A stretch of 64,000 nucleotides of DNA. Origin: Trebonia sp963836195 (GTDB lineage: Bacteria > Actinomycetota > Actinomycetes > Streptosporangiales > Streptosporangiaceae). A program made the translations under genes and the position numbers. Below the pieces are notes generated by a model. The model did no database searches and had not been told where the DNA came from. It was given only the letters and a program-made list of their open reading frames with translations. The stretch is taken from assembly GCA_963836195.1 (NCBI GenBank), contig CAWIIX010000008.1, positions 124,001-188,000 of the forward strand. Reading direction: 5' to 3'. Below, in pieces: positions 58,907-64,000 of this stretch (position 1 is the first letter of the stretch; every line of letters starts with the position of its first letter).

Positions 58907-59731
58907 ATGACGCAGGGCGTACCGCAGCGACAGGACGTTGCGGCTGGGTCCGGGTTCGATCCGAGCGTGCCGAGCCCGGCTCGGGTCTGGAACTTCTGGG
59001 TGGGCGGCAAGGATCACTTCGAGGCCGACCGGGCGCTGGCCGGGCGGTTCGGCGAGGTCGTGCCGCAGATGCCGCTCATCGCCCGGCTCACCCGGCTTTT
59101 CCTGGCCGACACGGTCAGCCAGCTCGCCGCGGCTGGCATCCGGCAGTTCCTCGACATCGGCACCGGGCTCCCCACCGCCGACAACACCCACGAGGTGGCG
59201 CAGCGGCTGGCGCCGGATGCGCGGATCGTCTACGCCGACAACGACCCGGTGGTGCTCGCGCACGCCCGCGCGCTGCTGACCAGCAGCCCGCAAGGGAAGA
59301 CGGCCTACCTGGACGCCGACCTCCGCGACCCAGCCAAGATCCTGGCCCAGGCCGCGCAGACCATCGACTTCAGCCAGCCGGTCGCGGTCCTGCTCATCGC
59401 GGTGCTGCACTTCGTCCAGGATGCCGACGACCCGTACGGCATTGTGCGGACGCTGATGGACGCGGTGCCGCCGGGCAGCTACCTGGCGATCGTGCACGGC
59501 GCCAACGACGTCGGAGCCGCCGACATGCCGGAGGCGGAGCGGCGCTACAACGAGCAGGCGTCGGCCCGGTTCAACGCCCGCGATCGCCAGCAGGTCAGCC
59601 GGTTCTTCGACGGCCTCGATCTGACCGGACCGGGCCTGGTCAACCTCAGCCGGCGGACGGAGGGCATCGCCGGCGACGACCGCGCGCAGAGTGATGTCGC
59701 CGCCTACTGCGGCCTCGCCCGTAAGCCGTAA
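58907..59731 (+). CDS. SAM-dependent methyltransferase, PF04672 type
   Basis: 274 aa. DPSVPSPARVWNFWVGGKDH, FEADRALAGRF and FLDIGTGLPTADNTHEVAQR (motif I), then IVYADNDPVVLAHARALL and YLDADLRDPAKIL, are the signature of the actinobacterial S-adenosyl methyltransferase family abundant in Streptomyces and Streptosporangiales. Substrates are unknown, and many paralogues per genome are usual. Confidence 0.92.
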   Translation: MTQGVPQRQDVAAGSGFDPSVPSPARVWNFWVGGKDHFEADRALAGRFGEVVPQMPLIARLTRLFLADTVSQLAAAGIRQFLDIGTGLPTADNTHEVAQRLAPDARIVYADNDPVVLAHARALLTSSPQGKTAYLDADLRDPAKILAQAAQTIDFSQPVAVLLIAVLHFVQDADDPYGIVRTLMDAVPPGSYLAIVHGANDVGAADMPEAERRYNEQASARFNARDRQQVSRFFDGLDLTGPGLVNLSRRTEGIAGDDRAQSDVAAYCGLARKP

Positions 59732-59749
59732 ACCCCGACAGGCAGGCGC

Positions 59750-60172
59750 ATGACCGACTGGATTTTCCAGGGCAATCGCAGGCGGGAGGACCTCGACGCG
59801 GCGCTGGCGGCGTCGCCGGTCCGGTCGTGGCGGACGCCGCGTTACCGCGACCGGGCGGCCGCTGGGGATCGCGTCTGGGTGCAACTGGTCGGCCGGAAAG
59901 ACCCGGGGCTGTACTACGCGGGAACTGTCACCGGCCCGACGCATGAAGACCCGGAGTGGCACGACGGCGACTCGCCCTACGCGCGATGGCGGACCGAGGT
60001 GAGGTTCGCGTACCGGATCGACCCGCCGCTGCTGCGCGGTGAACTGCTGGCGACGGCCGGGCTCTCCTCCTTCCGGCCGTTCGCCGGTTTTCAGGGCTCG
60101 ACCGTGCCGGTGCCGGCCGATATCGCGGCGGCGCTAGAGGAACGGACGCGGCCGCGACTGGACCCGCTCTAA
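59750..60172 (+). CDS. EVE/PUA-like domain protein
   Basis: 140 aa, ATG 59750, 18 bp after the methyltransferase stop. DWIFQGNRRREDLDAALAAS, RYRDRAAAGDRVWVQLVGRK, GLYYAGTVTGPTHEDPEW and VRFAYRIDPPLLRGELLATA resemble EVE domains, which bind modified bases in DNA or RNA through an aromatic cage. Standing right after a methyltransferase gene it may be co-expressed, but the methyltransferase family is not a known DNA modifier. Confidence 0.65.
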   Translation: MTDWIFQGNRRREDLDAALAASPVRSWRTPRYRDRAAAGDRVWVQLVGRKDPGLYYAGTVTGPTHEDPEWHDGDSPYARWRTEVRFAYRIDPPLLRGELLATAGLSSFRPFAGFQGSTVPVPADIAAALEERTRPRLDPL

Positions 60173-60548
60173 CCGGCCCGGCTTCCCGGCCGGCTCAACC
60201 GCCGGGGAACGCTGGCTCGGGACGTTCGGCACCGCGATGATCTGGTGCAACAACCACGGCCTGAATTGCCGGGAGACGACGTAGGCGGCCGTGACGGAGT
60301 CGCCTGGCTAGTGGGTGAAACCAGGGTCCGTTCGAGACAAAGATCTTGGGTTCTCTAGATCTTGACTTTGCCGAACGGACCCTGGTTTCCGTCGGGGAGT
60401 GCTTGAAGCAACTTCGCGTGCTGTCCTCAGCTGGCGTTCAGCTAGCGACGCCAACGTTCTCGCTGAGACTTTCCAGAGCCGTGCCCGAGCCAGTCCCCGG
60501 ACGCGGCCGAGCCGACGCTGGGGTAACTGCCGAGGATGGTGATGTGCC
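60173..60548. other. Intergenic region with long palindrome
   Basis: 376 bp without a gene. Its main feature is the 73-bp palindromic repeat at 60317-60389, annotated separately; the remainder presumably holds the promoter of the efflux operon. Confidence 0.45.
60317..60389. repeat. Long palindromic repeat with 18-bp arms
   Basis: GAAACCAGGGTCCGTTCG at 60317-60334 and its exact reverse complement at 60372-60389. Inside, AAGATCT and AGATCTT form a second inverted pair. The outer arm contains the GGTCCGTTCG core shared with 49577, 56898 and 47132. MITE- or REP-like. Confidence 0.7.
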
Positions 60549-61925
60549 GTGACGGGCATGGCCTCAGATGTGTTCGGCGCTGACACGCCGGACGCCGATT
60601 CTGCGCCGAGCCATCGGCGCAGAGGCCGGATGGCCAGGATTCTGCATCGGATGAGCCGTAGGCAGCGGGCGGTGCTGGCCGGCGGCGTGGTCGTGGTGCT
60701 GGCGGCGGCGGGCGTCGGAATCTGGCTGAGCGAGGATTCCTCCGCCGCGGCGACGCCGACGTCCGAGCTCGTGGCGGCCGCGTCGAGCACGCTGCGGCAG
60801 ACCGTCTCGTCGAGCGGGACGATCGAGCCGGCCCAGCAGGCGAACCTCAACTTCGCCACCTCCGGCCAGGTCACCTCCGTCTCGGCCACGGTCGGGGAGA
60901 AGGTCACGGCGGGAAAGGTGCTGGCGACGGTGAGCTCGGCGTCGCTGTCGGCCGACGTCGCGCAGGCGGAGGCGACCGAGGCGACCGACGCCGCCAAGCT
61001 CTCGTCCGACCAGGCCGCGGGGGTGACCAGCGCGCAGCTGACCGCGGACCAGGCGGCCGTGACGGCGGCCGAGAACCAGGTCACCGACGCTAAGCAGGCG
61101 CTGGCCGAGGCCAACCTGACCTCGCCGATCAGCGGTGTGGTGGCGTCGGTCGACCTGTCGGTCGGCCAGCAGGTGTCCGGCGACGGCAGTTCCGGCGGCA
61201 GCGGTTCCGGCGGTTCCGGCGGCAGCGGCGGGTCGGGAGGGTCGGGCGCGGGCGCATCGGGCGCCGGCTCGGCCGGCGCGTCATCGACCGGCTCGACCGG
61301 CTCGTCGGGGTCGGGCAGCTCGTCAAGCGCGCAGGTGGTGGTCATCTCGACCAACTCCTACGTGGTGAACGCGACGGTGGACGACACCGAGGTCGGCTCG
61401 GTCCAGGCCGGCGACCAGGCCCAGATCGTCCCCGACGGCGCCACCACCCCGGTCTACGGGGTCGTCAGCTCGGTCGGCCTGATCGCCAGCACGACGTCGG
61501 GGGTGGCCAGCTACCCGGTCACGATCGCGGTCACCGGCAACCCGGGCGGCCTCTACCCCGGCGCCAGCGCGACCGTCACCCTGATCGTCAAGCAGCTGAG
61601 CAACGCGACCACCGTGCCGACCGCGGCCCTGCACTACACGTCGGGCGGCGTCGAGGTCTACGAGATGGTCAACGGCCGTCAGGTCGCGGTCCCGGTGACG
61701 GTCGGGATGGCGTCGGGCGGGGAAACCCAGATCACCTCCGGGCTGTCCGTCGGCACCAAGGTCGTCGTGCAGGGACTGCGGGCCGGCGGCGCGGGCGGGA
61801 CCACCGGCGGGACGGGCCGCGGCACCCGCGGCGGATTCGGCGGGGCCGGCGGCGGCGGGTTTGGCGGCGGCGGATTCGGCGGGGCCGGCGGCGGGTTCGG
61901 CGGCGGCGGGTTCGGGGGAGCCTGA
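60549..61925 (+). CDS. MacA/HlyD-type efflux adaptor protein
   Basis: 458 aa. One membrane helix near residues 38-58 (AVLAGGVVVVLAAAGVGIWL), then TLRQTVSSSGTIEPAQQANL and ATSGQVTSVSATVGEKVTAG (lipoyl half). A helical hairpin (residues about 135-195) and ANLTSPISGVVASVDLSVGQ (second lipoyl half) follow, then a beta-barrel. A Gly/Ser linker splits the lipoyl-barrel junction and the C-terminus is a Gly/Phe-rich tail. It links an ABC exporter to the cell surface. The ATPase gene follows after 2 bp. Confidence 0.88.
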   Translation: MTGMASDVFGADTPDADSAPSHRRRGRMARILHRMSRRQRAVLAGGVVVVLAAAGVGIWLSEDSSAAATPTSELVAAASSTLRQTVSSSGTIEPAQQANLNFATSGQVTSVSATVGEKVTAGKVLATVSSASLSADVAQAEATEATDAAKLSSDQAAGVTSAQLTADQAAVTAAENQVTDAKQALAEANLTSPISGVVASVDLSVGQQVSGDGSSGGSGSGGSGGSGGSGGSGAGASGAGSAGASSTGSTGSSGSGSSSSAQVVVISTNSYVVNATVDDTEVGSVQAGDQAQIVPDGATTPVYGVVSSVGLIASTTSGVASYPVTIAVTGNPGGLYPGASATVTLIVKQLSNATTVPTAALHYTSGGVEVYEMVNGRQVAVPVTVGMASGGETQITSGLSVGTKVVVQGLRAGGAGGTTGGTGRGTRGGFGGAGGGGFGGGGFGGAGGGFGGGGFGGA

Positions 61926-61927
61926 CC

Positions 61928-62641
61928 ATGACCGCGGCGGACTCGTTGCCCGTGATCGACCTGCACGACGTCACCAAGACCTACCAGACCGGCACGCTCT
62001 CGGTGCAGGCGGTCCGCGGGGTGACGCTCACCATCGCGCCCGGGGAGTACGTGGCCATCATGGGCCCGTCCGGGTCGGGCAAGTCCACCCTGATGCACAT
62101 CCTCGGCTGCCTGGACCCGCTCACCACCGGCAGCTACCGGCTGGCCGGCCAGGACGTCAGCCGGATGTCGGACGACGAGCTGGCCGAGGTCAGGAACCGC
62201 CGCATCGGCTTCGTGTTCCAGCAGTACAACCTGCTCCCGTCGCTGCCCGCGTGGCGCAACGTCGAGCTTCCGATGTGCTACGCCGGCGTGCGCCGGGACG
62301 AGCGGCGCGCCCGCGCGATCGACGCGCTGGGCCGGGTCGGGCTGGCCGACCGGATCATGCACCGCCCCGGTGAGCTGTCGGGCGGGCAGCAGCAGCGCGT
62401 CGCCATCGCGCGCGCCCTGGTGACCGACCCGGCGCTGATCCTGGCCGACGAGCCGACCGGGAACCTCGACTCGACCGCGACCGCCGACGTGCTCGCCCTG
62501 TTCGACGAACTGCACCAGTCCGGCCGCACGATCGTCCTGATCACCCACGAGGCGGACGTCGCCCACCGCGCGGAGCGCGTCGTCCGGGTCCGTGACGGCC
62601 TCATCGAGCTGGACCGAGACCAGGCCGAGGCGCTCTCATGA
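61928..62641 (+). CDS. MacB/LolD-type ABC exporter ATPase
   Basis: 237 aa. Walker A IMGPSGSGKSTLMHILGCLD, Q-loop IGFVFQQYNLLPSL, signature ELSGGQQQRVAIARALV, Walker B LILADEPTGNLDS and H-loop IVLITHEADVA. This is the ATPase of a MacAB-like tripartite exporter. Its stop overlaps an ATG (62638) where the permease should begin, but only a few codons follow before IS110 sequence. Confidence 0.92.
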   Translation: MTAADSLPVIDLHDVTKTYQTGTLSVQAVRGVTLTIAPGEYVAIMGPSGSGKSTLMHILGCLDPLTTGSYRLAGQDVSRMSDDELAEVRNRRIGFVFQQYNLLPSLPAWRNVELPMCYAGVRRDERRARAIDALGRVGLADRIMHRPGELSGGQQQRVAIARALVTDPALILADEPTGNLDSTATADVLALFDELHQSGRTIVLITHEADVAHRAERVVRVRDGLIELDRDQAEALS

Positions 62642-64000
62642 GTTGCCCTGTGTCAACCCCTTCCCCATTGTCAGGCCGCGATCGGCTGATTTTGGTTGAG
62701 GATCGCTTGGAGGCTGCCGTGGGCGGCGGGGTCGTAGGGGGCGTGGTCTTGCCAGCAGCGCCAGATGACGTGGGCCCAGGCGCGGGCGAGGATGCGGACG
62801 GCGTGGGGGTGGTCGCAGCCGCGGGCGATGGCCTTGTCGTAGAGGTCGGCGGCCCAGGGGCTGGCGCGGCGGGAGTCTCCGGCGAAGTCGCACAGGGCGT
62901 CGCGGAGCTGCTTGTCGGCTCCCCACCGGAAGGTGACGGACTTGACCTTGCCGGACTGGCGGGTGGAGGGTGCCACTCCGGCCAGGCAGGTCAGGGAGTC
63001 GCGGGTGGGGAACCGGCCGCGGGCGTCGCCGATCTCGGCGAGCAGCCGGGCCGCGCGGATGGTGCCGGAGCGGGGCAGGGACTGGAAGATCTCGGCGTCG
63101 GGGTGGGCGGCGAGCTGGGCGGCGATGCTGTCGGCCAGGACCTTGATCTGGGCGTTCAGCGCCCGCAGGACGGCGACCAGGGCGAGGGTGGTCCCGGCGT
63201 GGATCCGGGCGTGCTCGCCGGCCAGCCCGCGGGGCGCGGCGAGCAGCCGGGCGTGCAGGACCGCGGGGTCGGTCCTGCCGCTGTAGGCGGCCGACTTCAG
63301 CCAGGCGGCCAGCCGCAGGGGCGACAGCCAGTCCGCCTGGTCCTGGGTGGTGAAGCGGCTCAGGAACGCCAGGGTGATCGCCGAGTCGATCTCCGCGAAC
63401 AGCGCCGCGGCGCCCGGGAACACGATCTGCAGGTGGGCCCGCAGTTGGTTGGCTGCGGCGACCCGGTGGCCGACCAGGTCGCGGCGGGACCTCACGGTCG
63501 AGCGCAGGGCGGTGGTCTGGTCGCTGTCGCGCTCCATCGGCCGCAGCCTGCGCGCGTCGGTGCGGACCACATCGGCCAGCACGTAGGCGTCGAACCGGTC
63601 GTCCTTGTTCCCGGCCGACCCGTAGCGGCTGCGCAGGTTCTTGACCTGGCCCGGCGGGATCACGAACACCGTCAGCCCGGCCGCCAGCAGCGTGTCGACG
63701 ACCGGCCCGTCGCTGCGCTCGATGCCGACCTGATGCGCCCCGGCGCGCAGCAGCCGGGCGGCCAGCTCCCGCAGCCCGGCCGCGTCGTGACGGACGGTGA
63801 ACCGCTCCAGGGCCTCGCCCTGCTCCCCGACCACGCAGACGGCGTGGTCGTCCTTGGCCCAGTCCACCCCTGCGGTCACGCGCGCCGGGACGGCATTCGG
63901 GTCGATACTCATAGTTGTCCTCTCGCTGCTGAATCAGTGGGAAGACACCCGGTGGTCCCGGGACACCGCAGCCGGTCGCTCACTGATCGGCGCTCACTTG
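62642..64000 (-). mobile_element. IS110-family element, right side cut by window edge
   Basis: Begins right after the ATPase stop. It contains one complete transposase gene on the minus strand, and its upstream non-coding end (63913-64000) runs off the window. IS110 elements lack clear inverted repeats, so the exact left boundary (about 62642-62670) is uncertain. In the IS110 group the non-coding end upstream of the transposase encodes the bridge RNA, so part of it should lie in 63913-64000; hairpin-capable CCCGG-TGGT-CCGGG-like sequence is present there. Confidence 0.75.
62671..63912 (-). CDS. IS110-family transposase/recombinase
   Basis: 413 aa. The N-terminal DEDD/RuvC-like domain has VTAGVDWAKDDHAVCVVGEQ, GAHQVGIERSDGPVVDTLLA and GSAGNKDDRFDAYVLADVVR with the acidic residues. 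The C-terminal Tnp domain has EIFQSLPRSGTIRAARLLAE and LAGVAPSTRQSGKVKSVTFR, with the serine expected in that region. It directs bridge-RNA-guided insertion. Intact, so probably active or recently so. Confidence 0.92.
   Translation of the reverse strand: MSIDPNAVPARVTAGVDWAKDDHAVCVVGEQGEALERFTVRHDAAGLRELAARLLRAGAHQVGIERSDGPVVDTLLAAGLTVFVIPPGQVKNLRSRYGSAGNKDDRFDAYVLADVVRTDARRLRPMERDSDQTTALRSTVRSRRDLVGHRVAAANQLRAHLQIVFPGAAALFAEIDSAITLAFLSRFTTQDQADWLSPLRLAAWLKSAAYSGRTDPAVLHARLLAAPRGLAGEHARIHAGTTLALVAVLRALNAQIKVLADSIAAQLAAHPDAEIFQSLPRSGTIRAARLLAEIGDARGRFPTRDSLTCLAGVAPSTRQSGKVKSVTFRWGADKQLRDALCDFAGDSRRASPWAADLYDKAIARGCDHPHAVRILARAWAHVIWRCWQDHAPYDPAAHGSLQAILNQNQPIAA

Overview
The window is about 70% GC and is compactly coded on both strands with many GTG starts. 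It reads as a chromosomal accessory region of a high-GC actinobacterium. Supporting signs are a mycothiol-ligase (MshC-type) gene, a PF04672-type SAM methyltransferase, an ECF sigma / zinc-finger anti-sigma pair, and Acg and Rv1733c-like dormancy proteins. A Streptosporangiales-like organism fits, but this is inference from gene content only.

Layout. 1-8.4 kb: a sulfide/persulfide island with DsrC-like carrier (cut by the window edge), SQR-like flavoprotein, LysR regulator, TauE/SafE exporter, persulfide dioxygenase-rhodanese fusion, methyltransferase, a tiny zinc-ribbon-like protein, a CDF-like transporter, thioredoxin, a DUF302 protein and a CsoR/CstR-family regulator. Palindromes of the form ATACCC-N4-GGGTAT stand before three of its transcription units. 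8.4-16.3 kb: a methyltransferase, a frameshifted ClC channel, lgt, a truncated PstB-like ATPase, broken amylase and metallo-hydrolase genes, a carbonic-anhydrase-like gene and an alpha/beta hydrolase. 16.36-17.87 kb: an intact IS701-type element. 18-20.7 kb: MarR, a VIT-family transporter and an orphan gene preceded by two 35-bp repeats.

21.3-34.9 kb: two arsenic loci around a PadR-ABC exporter unit. The first holds an ArsR-ArsC fusion divergent from aquaporin, CoA-disulfide-reductase-like and PstS genes. The second holds MFS and flavoprotein genes divergent from arsR, then arsR-arsN divergent from arsI (organoarsenical detoxification). 34.9-39.1 kb is a graveyard of Fic, IS1182 and IS982 remnants around a large uncharacterised protein. 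39.3-50.3 kb: PadR/membrane pair, CMD-mshC operon, a 3' tRNA-Cys fragment (possible attachment scar), Acg and Rv1733c-like genes, DUF4331, membrane proteins and several broken genes. 50.4-52.5 kb: lipoprotein-sigma-anti-sigma operon. 53-58.2 kb: NrtR-type regulator divergent from nadA-nadB-nadC. 58.7-62.6 kb: tRNA-Val with a strong terminator, a methyltransferase, an EVE-like protein and a MacA/MacB-type efflux pair whose permease start abuts an IS110 element running off the right end.

A recurring oddity is single-base frameshifts, often at G/C runs, in otherwise well conserved genes (ClC, metallo-hydrolase, flavoprotein, NrtR, NadA, NadB, anti-sigma factor). Either the assembly carries indel errors or this region is decaying; the sequence alone cannot decide.
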